64,000 bases of DNA from Gloeopeniophorella convolvens (GCA_022496205.1 WTXD01000042.1:62001-126000); one strand, 5' to 3'; shown: positions 1 through 11,529, counted from the stretch's first letter. The notes: generated from the sequence alone by a model not told the origin. Made by a program: numbers and translations.

Positions 1-446
1 CACAAGGTGACACTCAGTCAGAGAAGGTCAAAAGACTGATACATTAGTGCAATACCTGAAGGACACAAGGTGACACTGTAAGGTAAGGTAAGCATAAGGT
101 AGAAGTGAAAGGAGCGGTAGTGTACTTGCCTCAGTCAGAGAAGGTCAAAAGACTGAGGCTACAAGGGTGAAAGAGGAGGTCCTTTTATACAAGTAAGGAG
201 CAACGATAGCATGTGATAAACAATGCTTAGAAAGCCTAGGAGACCCACATGAAACGGAGTAAGAGTGGGTACCAGAGTACAGGGTGGGTCATGGAATGCC
301 CTAGAAGAGTCCGGAACACGGAAACAAATGTGGGGCTGAGCACAGCTTTAAGTCTAGAACATTATGTACACAAGATAAGATAGTCCTTGATCATTAGGTC
401 CATATCTAATCTAATCAGAGCGGCCAGGACACTGTCCGTCTCAACA
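1..446 (-). repeat. LTR-A copy, minus orientation, cut by window edge
   Basis: This is a copy of the LTR family called LTR-A here. Read on the minus strand it starts with TGTTGAGAC at 446, the same start as the plus-strand copy at 867. The segment around 130-420 matches the solo LTR at 3445-3808 closely. A block containing CAGTCAGAGAAGG occurs twice (about 15-40 and 132-157), so this copy carries an internal duplication. The far end of the LTR lies outside the window. Confidence 0.75.
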
Positions 447-866
447 CTACACCATCTGGAGCTTCATTGAGAGCGACGCCACTTACCCCACAGTGGCTCA
501 CAAGTGGGACAAGCTTAAGGAAACCTATGTGGGCATTGGGGCCACTACGGCCTTCAACAACTGGGTCAGCCTGACCCAAGTGCGGCTGGACAACTCCAAG
601 CCAATGACACCTCAGCACAATGAGCTGAACGCGCTGAGGAACAACCTCACCTCTGCGGGCATGGGGGTCTCTGACCTCCAGTTCTGCCTCATCCTCCTCT
701 AGGCCATGCCATCGTCATACGACATAGTGGCCTCCACCCTCCTCGCTATCAGCTTGCCCTCAAAGCTAGAGCATGACAAGATTGCGCAGACCATCCTCAA
801 TGAGGAAATGCGCCATCAGTCCAATGGTTCTCTCAATGTGGCCAGGGTGCCCATCAAGGGCAAGGG
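447..866 (+). pseudogene. Ty1/copia gag fragment
   Basis: A single reading frame runs across the interval with one internal TAG near 700. It carries the usual copia gag landmarks: a W-x-x-L-x-x-x-Y element near the start, an LT-Q-x-R stretch, and a MPSSYD motif followed by TLL. The TAG sits where the family normally has Gln before MPSSYD, so it is best read as CAG changed to TAG. Gag would form the retrotransposon particle. Only part of gag survives, with no zinc knuckle or pol. The piece lies between two LTR-A copies in opposite orientation, so it is either a remnant of the element they belonged to or an older copia that LTR-A elements inserted into. Confidence 0.6.
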
Positions 867-1392
867 TGTTGAGACGGACAGGACTCAGGACAGGAAGGAT
901 ATCTCTGATTAGATTAGATAAGGAACTCGGTGATCTGCGAGCTATCTGATCTACAATGTATATGACATCATTATGTTCTAGCCCCTAAGGCTGTACCTAC
1001 TTTCGTTCCTGTTCTAGATTCTTCCAGGCTCTTCCATGACCCACATGCAGTTCTGGGTTGACCCACCTGCAGTTCCGGTCGACCCACTTTAGTTCCGCTT
1101 TCACATGGGTCTCTGGTTATCACATGTTGCTGTTGTTTATCACATGCAAACCACACTCCTTTTATGTATATAAAGGACGCTGTTTTCGCCCTTGTAGCCT
1201 CAGTCTGTTGACTTCACTGACTGAGGCAAGTACTTTACTTCCGGAACTTCCGGACTTGCGCTTACCTAGTTACTTTAGCTTTGCTCTTGCTTGCCTAGGT
1301 ATTGCGCCAATGACACTAAGTCTGTTGACTTCACTGACTGAGCTTTGCTCTTGCTTGCCTAGTTGGCACCCTGTTTCTGCTGCGCTTCAACA
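867..1392 (+). repeat. LTR-A copy, plus orientation, full length
   Basis: The segment begins TGTTGA and ends TCAACA, a 6-bp inverted terminal pair of the TG...CA type expected of LTRs. A TATA-like stretch (TATGTATATAAAG) lies near 1165, about 300 bp in. Its first about 110 bp recur reversed at 8448-8562 and its last about 75 bp recur reversed at 6161-6240. No matching 5-bp target duplication is visible, so it may be a recombined or 5' LTR rather than a simple solo insertion. The gypsy gag region begins just after it. Confidence 0.75.
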
Positions 1393-2470
1393 CAAACGAC
1401 CCCTACATCAGCACAGCCGCAGGCCAGACTCAACCTCATGGGAGTCGCACAGCACCTCAAAGAAACCGCTGCAACACTCCTTTCCCAGACATCTAATCCT
1501 ACATCTATACCAGCACGTGAGATGGCTGAAGAAACCCGAGTCGACTCCACGATCACCACAACCCCATGAAGCGGCAGGAAGCTCACCGGAGAAGCTCTGT
1601 TTATCTTTAATGGAGAATCCAAACGCTATGCCGACTTCATGCGGCAGTTCAACCTCTATGCCTTTTTAAACGACGATAACTTGATGTTCACTGACCCCCT
1701 AAAGAAAATCTCCTTCTGCCTCACCTACTTCCGAGGCACCATTGTAACTGACTAGGTACAGAGGCAGATCGAATGGCTTGAGAAAGTCAAAGAAAACAGT
1801 ATTCTCGACCCACCAGTACCCTACGCCATGAAGGAGACTGCTTGGACGGTGTCTAAAGACACCCTTGATAAGCAGTTCCTAAATCAAGGAATGGCAGTCA
1901 ATGCTAAACTCCTCCTGGCGAATCTGAAATACCATGCCCCCAAACCAATCGAGGAATACATTGGGAAGTTCCACACCCTTGCAGAGAGAGGAAACTTCCG
2001 CCTCGATGCCGAATCCACCATCATCATGTTCCTCTGTTCATTCCCAAATGCCCTTGTCCAGGAAACTGCACGACAGGGGGGAGACATGTTCGGAGTGAAC
2101 CCTGGTAGTAAACGATGAACCTTTGACAAATGGGCTGAGAAGTTTTGCAATCAGCAGCTTCAGTACCAGCTTCCGAAGGAAATCTACAGAAACCAGGAGA
2201 ACCTGAGACAGCAGCCGTGATTCCAGATATGATGACCAGGAGGAGGAGGACAGCCACCCCGAAACAACGGAGTAGTCCCCATGGATGTAGACGCGCTAAC
2301 GGTCAATCAAACCCAGACATTCGTCCATCAGAAGGGGAAGAAGCTCACACCTGATGAACACACCTTATACATGCAGCAAGGGCGCTGTTTCCACTGCGGA
2401 CAGCAGGGACACGTATCCCACTCCTGCCCGCAAAAGGACTCACGTCCCTGGGAAACACGCCAGTGATAGG
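1393..2470 (+). pseudogene. Ty3/gypsy gag, decayed
   Basis: The gag reading frame (frame 1) can be followed from about 1400 to 2466. It contains a capsid-like region (about 1570-2110) and a CCHC zinc knuckle, C-x2-C-x4-H-x4-C, at about 2389-2430, the nucleic-acid-binding motif of retroelement Gag. Stops interrupt the frame at about 1567, 1753 and 2116, and others follow. The TAG at 1753 and TGA at 2116 fit TGG codons with G-to-A changes. The product would package element RNA. With several stops it cannot be made intact. The downstream part continues in other frames, so small indels have also accumulated. Confidence 0.75.
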
Positions 2471-3444
2471 TCGATACAACCACAGATACCACAGCTACAT
2501 TATCGAAACCCCTATCCTCCATTTCCCCACAGATGTTTACAGTGTATCTCGCCAATGCCTCCGACGCTGAAAAGGAGTCCATATTTAGCGTCCTTGAAAA
2601 GGACAAGGACTTTAGCATCCAGGATTTTCAACAAGCTTGAGTAGAGCGATCCTTACTCGAGCCATCTTCAGCACCGATGTACTAGTATGACTCTCCACGC
2701 TGAGAATGCAAGAAGTGCACATAAAAGGATCGACGACAAAGCCCTAGTCGACAGTGGGGCCACTGACAATATCATCAACTGGAAGGTTGTGAAACAGCAC
2801 GGCCTCCAAGTTAAATGACTTCTTCACCCTCGAATCATCTGTAATGTGGACGGAACCCGAAACCAATCCAGTGATATCACTCACTACACTGAATTCAACG
2901 TTTCAGCTGGAGGAAAATCACATTCCCAGCACTTCTACATTTCCAGTATCGGAGGAGAACGCATCATCCTTGGATTCCCCTGGCTACGATTGTTCCAACC
3001 CCTGATCCTATGGGGCGAACGACGAGTCGCTGACAACTTCCACCCCATTACCCTCTCCACATCAGACGCATCCTCTTGAAGACCGACACCTATGACTCTT
3101 CGAGCAGGAGCGCGTGTATTAAACGTCTGCTCCCTTGCAGAGTGGGAGGAGGAGGCACACGCTCATGTCCAGCTGTACCTACAGGGGGTAGAGCCTCTGA
3201 ACCTAGACCTGGAGGACGAGGTCTACTTTGGGTTACCACCAGAACTTGTTGACGAGGTCCGCCTCTTCCAAGTAACATAGGCACAGCAGCTGGCAGAAGC
3301 TGCTCTCGACCTGAATGAGACGAAACCCAATCCCATTCCCTCACACTACCAACAATTCGACAAGGTGTTTGGTGAGGAGGCTGCGCAATGATTCCCAGAG
3401 TCTCGACCATGGGATTACCCCATTGACCTAAAGGATGATGCGCC
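2463..3444 (+). pseudogene. Ty3/gypsy protease and pol 5' part
   Basis: After the zinc knuckle, coding similarity moves first to frame 3 (about 2463-2638) and then to frame 2 from about 2700, so at least two frameshifts occurred. The retropepsin active-site motif V-D-S-G-A is at about 2749-2763, followed by the I-I-L-G-F-P-W-L signature near 2965-2990. The linker to reverse transcriptase has the R-P-W-D-Y-P-I-D-L motif near 3406-3432. In-frame stops at about 2817, 3076, 3278 and 3388 mostly fit CGA or CAG codons changed by C to T. The coding sequence is then cut at 3444 by a solo LTR and resumes in the same frame at 3809. Confidence 0.75.
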
Positions 3445-3808
3445 TATTGAAGCGCAGCAAAGGGTGGAGTGACAACTAAAGGACACAGAGTGATGCTCAG
3501 TCAGAGAAGGTCAAAAGACTGAGGCTACAAAGGCAAAGAAAGAGGTCCTTATATACAGTAAGGAGTGACAGATAGCATGTGATAAACACTGCTAATAAAG
3601 CCTAGGAGACCCACATGAAACAGAGTAAGAGTGGGTACTGGAGTACAAGGTGGGTCATGGAATGCCCTAGAATAGTCCAGAACAATGGAAACAAATGTGG
3701 GGCTGAGCACAGCCTTAAGTCTAGAACATTATGTACATAAGATAGTCCTTTATCATTAGGTCCATATCTAATCTAATCAGAGCCGCCAGGACACTGTCCA
3801 TCTCAACA
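3445..3808 (-). mobile_element. Solo LTR-A inserted in gypsy pol, with TSD
   Basis: A 364-bp LTR-A copy lies in minus orientation. Its plus-strand edges read TATTGAAG (TGTTGAAG with one G-to-A change) and ...TCTCAACA. The 5-bp sequence GCGCC stands directly before it (3440-3444) and directly after it (3809-3813), a clean target-site duplication. Removing the LTR and one GCGCC rejoins the pol frame without a shift. It therefore inserted after the gypsy copy was in place and then recombined to a solo LTR. Confidence 0.9.
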
Positions 3809-6160
3809 GCGCCATCCTCACTTCCTTGCAAAATTTACCCCTTGTCCCCTTCAGAATAGATGGCGCTCAAATCCTTCCTGGACGAGCATCTGAAGAAAGG
3901 GTACATCAGACTGTCGAATTCCCCCTATGCCTCTCCCTTCTTCTTTGTTAAAAAGAAGGATGGGAAACTCTGACCTGTACAGGACTACTGACAGCTGAAT
4001 GTCTATACAGTAAAGAACAACTATCCTCTCCCGCTCATCGAGGAGATACTTCATAAACTCCAGACCACCCAACTCTACATGAAGTTCGACGTACGATGGG
4101 GATATAACAATATCTGCATCAAAGAAGGCAACCAGTGGAAAGCTGCATTTAAAACGAACTGCGGCTTCTTCAAACCCATGGTCATGTATTTCGGACTCAC
4201 GAACTCCCCATCCACATTTTAGACGATGATGAACAAACTGTTCAAGGACGAGATCGACTCCGGTCTCGTGTTCATCTACATGGACAATATCCTTATTGCA
4301 ACCCCCGACGATATCACCCTCCACCGATGCATGGTTGAGCGAGTACTTCAGAAACTCCTCAATAACAATCTTTACCTAAAACCCGAGAAGTGTACCTTCG
4401 AGAGTACAAAGGTAGACTACCTTGGTATGATCTTAAATGGCGACCAGATCGAAATGGATCCTGTGAAGCTCGACGGCATTAGGGACTGGCTCGTCCCAAA
4501 AACTGTCAAACAGGTACAAGCATTCCTGGGATTCGGAAACTTCTACCGTTGTTTCATCAGAGACTTTGGTAAAATCACTCGACCTTTGAATATCCTTATG
4601 AAGAATGATACCCCATTCCTTTGGACTGATGAATGCCAGCTTGCTTACAAATGACTCAAAAATGCTTTCTTATCGAACCCCGTACTTATTCACATTGATC
4701 ACGCTAAACCCTTCTTTCTTAAAACCGATGCCTCCTCTTTCGCTTGCGGTGCAGTACTTTCCCAAAAGGGTGTCGATGGACAACGACACCCTATCACATA
4801 TTATTCCTATTCATTTGCCCCGGTGGAACAACGATACAACGTATACAACCGCAAACTCTTAGCTATTATCAAGGCGCTGAAGGAATGGTGCCATTACTTA
4901 GCAGGAGCCAAGCATCCGATTACAATACTTACAGATTATCATAACTTATTATTCTTTAAGGACACTCGAAAAATCTCCCATTGTCAGGCACAATGGCATG
5001 AAGATCTGGCTGAGTTCCATTTTGTTATCCAGCACATCCTTGGAAAACTTCACACCCCCGCCGACGCCCTTTCCTGACGACCCAATCATGATGATGGTTC
5101 CATCGAACACGAGGAAATAGCCATACTTCCTCCTGACATCTTTGTAAACTCCACCTTCCTGACTGAAACCCTGTTGCTAGAAGATTGAACCAGAGTTGCC
5201 CAGCTTTGGGGAGATAAAACAAGGGCACCTCCCAGCTGCGAGAAGCAGGCTGACAGCTGGTGGCATACCAAGAAAGGACAACTATGGATACCTGCAGACA
5301 CAGACGAAACACTCAGATGCGATATTGTTCACACCCATCATGACACCCCCTCCGCCGGACACCCCAGCATTACAAATACCCAGGAATTGATACGATGGCG
5401 ATGGGACTGGCCAGGCCTTAACGAGTTCATCAAAAACTATGTTAATGGTTGTGCTGACTGCCAGGCGTTAAAAGTCCGAACGAATCGGCAGAAACCAGAA
5501 CTTATGCCGATCCATGCCGATCCGGATGCAGGACCATTCCAGACGGTATCAATGGACTTTATCGTGAAACTCCCTACTTCTCACAGATTCAACTCAATCC
5601 TAGTGGTCGTCGATCACGATTGCATCAAAGGCGCAGTATTCATGCCATGCAATGAAACAATCACGGCCAAAGGAGTAGCGAAGCTATACCTAGACAATGT
5701 CTACCGTCGTTTTGGACTACCCCGCCGTATCATCTCCGACTGCGACCCTCGTTTCACATCCTCGTTCACTCAAGAACTCTGTCAACGTCTAGGCATCAGC
5801 CAAAACATTTCGACCACCTACCATCCACAGACCGATGGCCAGACGGAACATGTTAACCAACAGCTCGAACAGTACCTTTGATTCTGGGTTAATGGCCAAC
5901 AGGATGACTGGGCCGATTGGCTCCCATTTGCAGAGTTCTCGCATAACTCCTGGAAGAGCGCAGCGATGAAACTGTCCCTGTTCGAAGCCCTGATGGGCTA
6001 TCACCCTCACTCTGATTGGCCAATAGGAATGGCCTCATCAATACCCCGGATTACTGATCGACTCAAACTGCTGCACAGTCACTGTCTTGCGGCGCAAGAA
6101 GCCCTCAAATGGACAGCTGACATGATGAAAAGGAAGGCCGGAGGTCAGTTGCCTATGTTA
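3809..6160 (+). pseudogene. Ty3/gypsy RT-RNase H-integrase, decayed
   Basis: Frame 2 runs through reverse transcriptase (about 3809-4655), RNase H (about 4656-5077) and integrase (about 5380-6160) with stops but no obvious frameshift. RT shows the [15 protein letters not shown] block. The catalytic box reads Y-M-D-N (4276-4287) instead of Y-M-D-D, so a catalytic Asp is lost through a G-to-A change. RNase H has the T-D-A-S-S motif (about 4727). Integrase has a zinc-binding-like H-H...C-x2-C region and the D...D-x-x-E core ending near Q-T-D-G-Q-T-E. Stops lie at about 3856, 3970, 3988, 4219, 4652, 5075, 5186 and 5878, most of them at positions normally Arg (CGA) or Gln (CAG). The C-terminus after integrase is cut off by an LTR-A fragment at 6161. 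Confidence 0.9.
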
Positions 6161-6240
6161 TGTTGAAGCACAGCAGAAACAGGGTGCCAACTAGGCAAGC
6201 AAGAGCAAAGCTCAGTCAGTGAAGTCAACAGACTTAATGT
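6161..6240 (-). repeat. LTR-A end fragment
   Basis: About 80 bp match the reverse complement of the last part of the LTR-A copy at 1315-1392, beginning TGTTGAAGC at 6161. It truncates the gypsy pol frame and is itself cut by a second LTR-like sequence that begins TGTTGAATAGG at 6241. Confidence 0.7.
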
Positions 6241-6600
6241 TGTTGAATAGGCATAGTGCAGCTACTGTATTGCTCTATACTACAGTATTAACTACTGATT
6301 CTCACCAGCTAGAGGCTTGAGAGCGATAGAGCTGTAGTGGCAGGAGACACTGGTATTTGCAGTTCCTATAGGTGGCTTTTATATACAGGAGGACCCCTGG
6401 GGTCCATAAATGGCAGAGGCGTGACTAATGGTGTCCACAATATCGCAGATTTGGCCCTGTACAGGCCTGCCTCAATGGATTTCGGCCTCATGACTTGTCA
6501 CGTGTTTGAGAAATGGCCTGGTGAGTAAGGAATGTGATAACTACGGAAGTATCGTACGTAACACTACGGAAATCAGATATGATGGAGCCTAGTATCCGGA
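6241..6600. repeat. Possible LTR-like segment B
   Basis: The segment starts TGTTGAATAGG, has a TATA-like TTTTATATACAGG at about 6378, and carries no convincing coding sequence. It resembles an LTR by its start and promoter-like core, but no second copy or matching right end was found in the window, so the boundaries are a guess. Confidence 0.3.
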
Positions 6601-6619
6601 CTATCTACCATCAAAGTTC

Positions 6620-7060
6620 CAGCTCGCTGGCGCAAGCTATGTTGCACGCGCGGCCATCCGAATGTCGGAGAACATCGGACTCGCCTTCGCTCAACAGACC
6701 TATGGGACGACGGACTTACCGCAGATACCTTCTGCCTAGGTCAGGAGATGCGCAAGAGGAAGCGCGTCCAGTACGACATCGACGAGCTGGAGAGGAAGCG
6801 CGCAGACGCGAACATGCGCATCCTACAGATTCGATGAAGGCTCGAGGCCGCATGCCTTGAGTCCCGCGTGCAGGCAGTCCATAACGCGCGACAGCACTCT
6901 GCCAACCGTGTCACACCACTCTTACATCACTGGTCGAGTCGAATCTGGGCAGACGAGGAAACGCTGCTGGCGAGACGTGTGGCGAGACAGGGGCCTGCTG
7001 AGAGGCGCGAAGGTACGAGTGATCACGACGTGGACTTTGGCACACAGAACGAAGATTGAA
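6620..7060 (+). pseudogene. 3' coding remnant of an LTR element
   Basis: Two adjoining frames give protein-like sequence: frame 2 to about 6736, then frame 1 from about 6740 to a stop at 7059, with an internal TGA at about 6837 where an Arg codon fits. The second part is rich in Arg, Lys, Glu and Asp and would form a helical or coiled-coil tail. It ends about 35 bp upstream of a TG...CA LTR at 7094 that is preceded by a purine-rich tract (AAGAGGGACGCAA), so it is probably the C-terminal end of the pol of a second retroelement. The exact family could not be recognised. Confidence 0.45.
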
Positions 7061-7093
7061 GTCAAGGTGACTTCAGATGTAAGAGGGACGCAA

Positions 7094-7634
7094 TGTCACG
7101 ACTTGTACGATAAATTCTTTTCTTTCGCTATCCTCCTTGTATGATACGAGCTTCGTTCCGACATCATGACTCGGGGACGCTTATCTTTCATCCGTTATAC
7201 AATTCCTCCATACTTCTTGACGTGCCCCTTATGCCATTGGACCTTTACTGTACTTCTATCTAGGAGACCCACCTTGAGTCCGTTCTGACTCGGTATGACT
7301 CGATACTAGGACATTATGTAAACCATGTCTCTTATAGTATTTAAGGCATAGCAGTTGTACTCTAAGGCCTTAAGCCTGTTCTCCTTTGTCAATCGACGAG
7401 GTTACCAGGGAATCCGTGTGAGGGACTTGTTCACCCAAGTATCGCGAGGTCTTCAGCTTTTGAACTCGACGTACCGGAGGCCGATTGCCTCCAATCGCAG
7501 ACATCACGTCTTATCCAGGATCCCGTGCACATTCACGTGCACCATCGAGGACCGGCTCACACCGAGACCGACTCATTGAACCTCGCTTGTCTCAGCCCTC
7601 GCCAGCTCTGCTTGCGCCGGCTCAGGCCGTGACA
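7094..7634 (+). repeat. LTR-C, probable 3' LTR of a second retroelement
   Basis: The segment begins TGTCACGAC and ends GCCGTGACA, so it has TGTCAC/GTGACA inverted ends of the LTR type. A purine-rich tract lies just before it and a TATA-like TAGTATTTAAGG is at about 7336. The flanks CGCAA and GTATC do not match, so it is more likely the right LTR of the element ending at 7060 than a solo LTR. No second copy is present in the window. Confidence 0.6.
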
Positions 7635-8447
7635 GTATCGTAGTGGGATGCACGCCAACACGCACCGTCAGATCTACTTACATCACTGCGCATTAAAGCG
7701 AATTGGAACAGTGATGGGCTGGCGACGACATTGGTAGCAGTGAAGTTGCACGACACGGATCCAGATTGCACTGTCGTTCCATCGTTCGAATCCGCACACT
7801 GAGGCAAGGCCTAGGAGCTGTCTCTGCGATGAGGGAGGGTAGAGTCGAGCATCGTGACGCCGAATACACGAGGGTGAGAGGTAGGCGACGACTTGGAAAA
7901 TTTCCGAGTTTCGAATCTGACTCCTGTGGTGTTGGCATGTGGGATATGTTGCAGAGAGTGAGCAACACTGTTAGTTGATTTGTGGTGTATTGGTAATATG
8001 GTCCTTTTTGCGGCCAGCGTCACATCGAGGGTTCAATTCTCGACTTGTACAAGTTTTTGCTTCTATCGCTAATAGCAATCGTCGCAACCTTTTGAGGCCT
8101 TGCCAGTTCCATATATATTATTGTACAACCTCGTTAGGACCTACCACACCATTGACTTGATTATAAAGGAGACAAAAGGAACACACTCCCCTTGCAAGAA
8201 GCAGGGGAGAATTATGACCTCCGACAGGCCCTTGCGAAGGTTGCAACGTGCTCCATGTAGATTGCCATTGCACGCACAGAGCGAGATCTCCCTTTGCAAT
8301 CGGACCAGCATATTATAATTCCGGAGTTGATCTATTAGGTACATATCCGGACTTCTAATCTACAACAATCCCAGATAAGCGCATATCAGATCTTGCGACT
8401 CCAGCGAGACCTGCAAGGGGCCGCAAGGTTTTGCCGGTTTTGCTGAT
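7635..8447. other. No gene seen; weak tRNA-like B-box
   Basis: No reading frame here looks coding. Around 8025-8042 there is a GGTTCAATTC stretch flanked by CGAG/CTCG, which resembles a tRNA T-arm and pol III B-box, but no acceptor stem or anticodon arm could be built around it. It may be a decayed tRNA-derived repeat. Confidence 0.3.
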
Positions 8448-8562
8448 GTAGAACAAAATGATGTTATATACATTGTAGATCAGATAGCTTGTAGATCACC
8501 AAGTTCTTTATCTAATCTAATCAAAGATGTCCTTCCTGTCCTGAGTTCTGTCTGTCTCAACA
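8448..8562 (-). repeat. LTR-A start fragment
   Basis: About 115 bp match the reverse complement of 867-980, ending in GTCTCAACA at 8562. The rest of the LTR is missing on the left side. Confidence 0.7.
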
Positions 8563-9805
8563 AAGCACTGTGAAATGAAAGCTAACCTCAACTTTCGATT
8601 GCACAGATACACTGTGACTGTGTGACAAGTGCATACCAATCAATGCTAGGTTCACAATCATAGAAACTTTTCCTCATCCGTAATCACATGTCCACCAGTT
8701 GCCATAAATGGTTTGTTTGTTCTTCCGATCGTAGCTGTCCACTCCCGGCCTCCATGTCGTATCGTATTTTGTAGTTCCCCATTGGTTCCTCACGCGTTTG
8801 TAATGAGCTCCGTCAAACGCGATAACTCTTTTTACTTCCCGCTGCGACAGTCACCCGCTTTTCGCAACACGGAAACCCGGCACAAGCTACACAAAGGATT
8901 CTAACCAACTTGTTATCCATCACCACTAGGCTTATCCATCGCAGAACAACTGTCTTTCGCGATCGGCATAAGGCTGGCAACGGAGACTAATCGCCACAAG
9001 CGATTTGCAAGCCCGGACAATACCAGAACGGTTTGCAAAAGACCGGAACCGCGCAGACCTCCCGAAACCGGGGAAAATGCGCGCATCGGATCCCTGATAT
9101 AGAATGGTGACCGAGTCTCTTTGCTCAGTGGTGACGATGGCAAGCATGTACCTCTGTTAAGAGGAGACCAGCGTGGCGCCGCTCCGCGCATCCGATTACG
9201 TTTACTGGTCGACATAGCAACGCATCCGAGCACTCTGAGCTCAGGGGGTGTTGGGAACCATCTCCCCTACATCTGCAGGAACCCCGTATTCCTTGCACAT
9301 GTTATGCCTTCACCCTATGCACCACCGGGCCTTTCCATCCACTACTCACACCGCCGGCCCACTCATTATTACACCGTTGACTAGGCGCGTTTCTCTACCC
9401 TGCACGCCTTCGAGGCCAAGCCGATTATCATTCAATAATTGGGGATTCAATTGGGGTAGATGTTGGAGTAGATATGCTAGACATAGTGGTGAAAGTAGGG
9501 GTATGCAGGTGGAGCTACATACAGATTATTCCAGGCGCATCAAACGGCAGCTTGCTTGCCACATCTCGCCATCTATGCGATGGCTATTGCAGTGCGCGAG
9601 ATCACGTGCGTCCGCTCCACGGCATCGTTGGCCAAAGGGCGTTCAGACCGGGGCGCTGTGGGGGCAGGCGTGAAGCGTGCGTAACAAAATGCGACAAATG
9701 AGGACAAAGAAGGCGCTGGCTAATTGTCACAAGTACAGGCGGAAATATTTTGCCCAGTAGTGCGGGTACAGGCCGATGCTGGTGTAGCTGATTGGCGACG
9801 GCCAT
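8563..9805. repeat. Repeat fragments, no gene
   Basis: No coding region is supported. At 8735-8762 a GTCCACTCCCGGCCTCCAT segment recurs reversed at about 36284-36306. At 8930-8990 a stretch with TATCCAT...GGCATAAGG...GGCAACGGAG recurs near 32968-33022. At about 9103-9165 there is a copy of the dispersed repeat R1 (GGTGACCGAGTCTC and GTGACGATGGCAAG), also present at 33905, 36046, 42456 and reversed at 35028 and 43469. From about 9240 to 9805 nothing recognisable was seen. Confidence 0.5.
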
Positions 9806-11088
9806 CTACTCAGCCATAGAAGCCTCGATCTTTATCGGGGCATAGTCAGAAAGAGCCAGCCGCAGGTAGCCATGAAAGCATACCCATTCCTTTAACACGC
9901 CAGTGACTGCATCCCTCATGTCCTCCCCGTCAATCGAGGCCGGATAGGAGTGACAATATGTTCCGCCTTCGCCATTAAGGCCCGCCTCGAAGATGAAAAA
10001 AACCCATTTTTTGCCCGTAGTCAACGCGCCCCGCATCCTCCTCTTGCTGGAGGCAAAGGCTAAACGAGACGCCTCAGGGCGAAGGGAGGTGCTTACTTGT
10101 GTATTCTTGCCAACGCCGCAACCTTCAGGACGGCTTGAGGAACATGGCTGGGAAGATCGGGGTCCACGCTTGTTTTGGTTACAATGGTGACAAGGCCGGC
10201 ATCCGCAAGCGGACAAGGCTCGTGGAGAATTTGTGGAGAAGTAAGAACTCGCCCTGACGGCGCCTTAGAAGTAGCAAAGCTGGCCTGGGCACGCATGACG
10301 TACTTGCAAGGCCTGCTGGGGCTACAGCAGCCAGGTAATCTACCTGGCCCCCGGCCCTCGTTGCTGAGCTAGCTCCCGGAGTGAGGTCCACCGCTGGCAC
10401 GGTAAACTTGGGAAACACGACGAGTCGCTTGCTGTCTGCTCCAAGCATTGAGGCCACTCGGAGAAGAATCAAGTTGACGAAGATGCGGCTCCCAGCTTCG
10501 GCCTGTGGCAGCGCCGTCAGGTAAGCGGAGGAGGCAGAATTCAATACGCACTGTGGTTGAGTAAAGATCCTCCGTAGCTTTGAGTAACTCACCTAGGTCC
10601 TTGGAGGACATAGAAGACCCAGGCGGATTCAAGCTGCGGCACCGCTGAGCTTGAGCATAGACGTCTTCCTGGTCTACGAGGAGGTCGCATAAAGCGAAAT
10701 TCGGCGACCAGGAGATGCCAGCATCGATAAGCAACTGCATATCGGCCGCCCATAACGAGGTGTACCTCGTTGGAGGTGCGTCAGCAGCCGAATAAGAGGC
10801 TGGGGCCCTCGCTAGCTTGCTTTTCAGCTTCGAAACGAGACGGAGGGTTTCATCACCAATAGAATCTTCTTCGCTGTCATCATCTTCAGCCAGCTGCGTA
10901 CACCCAGGCTTCTCGACCTCTTCTAGAAGGGCAAGAGCGGCGAGTAACCTGCCCGTTCCAGATAAGGACGCAGCTTTACGCCTTTTCGGGGCCAAGGTGG
11001 CTGAATTGGAGCTCGAACCACGCTTGCGCGTGAGGCTGCTGGCCGGGCGCGGTACGCTAAAATGGACGCAGCTCGGGGGCGAGGGCAT
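9806..11088 (-). CDS. Unrecognised four-exon protein, about 367 aa
   Basis: Four exons join in frame: 11088-10552, 10502-10344, 10263-10097 and 10046-9806. The introns are 49, 80, 50 nt class with GT donors and AG acceptors (the second acceptor is AAG). The spliced frame is open for 367 codons. Residues about 20-40 hold basic clusters (RKRG, PKRRK) suggesting a nuclear localisation signal. An acidic D-D-D-S-E-E-D stretch follows near residue 70. The last exon has an aromatic K-K-W-V-F-F-I-F element followed by a Gly-rich turn, the most conserved-looking part. I cannot assign a family. Such short orphan genes are common among transposon-rich regions of mushroom genomes. The coherent splicing without stops argues that it is or recently was a functional gene. 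Confidence 0.6.
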
Positions 11089-11529
11089 GGTGGCCTTGAA
11101 GCTCGAAGTGAGTGAGACGGAAAAGTTGCGCTGGCACTTGCGTTATGTAATTGTCAGCCGTTGTGCCCTGTTGTGCCTTGCTTGCGAGGCACCAGGCTGC
11201 ATCTGGCTGCATGATTGAGTCAGGCGCCTATTAGTGGGGTTTCTTTTCCAGCACAGGCAGAATCTCCCATCACCCGTACACGATGCGCCCCAGTGAGAAA
11301 GATCAAGTCGGAGCTGGTCGCGGGTAGTCTCCGTAACAGACTGGCCGAGTGAAGACAGCCATTCACACGTACACTTCGACATGAGGTGACTAGCAAACTG
11401 AGCCCGTGCCCTGCACGGGATAGAAGCGTTTGCAATTTCTTTGCACATCCTTGTCGAGACCTCATAACCCCGACTATTGATATCTGTACACCTTTCATCT
11501 TGCTCATCTCATTTCTCGCTCTGGGACTT
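11089..11529. other. Upstream flank of the orphan gene, nothing clear
   Basis: This is the region 5' of the minus-strand gene at 9806-11088. Frames of up to about 115 codons exist on the minus strand but show no family features or consistent splice signals. No TATA box or other clear element could be called. Confidence 0.3.

Noticed and set aside
7975..8055. tRNA gene
   Set aside because: Only a T-arm/B-box-like stretch is present; no acceptor stem, D-arm or anticodon arm can be formed.
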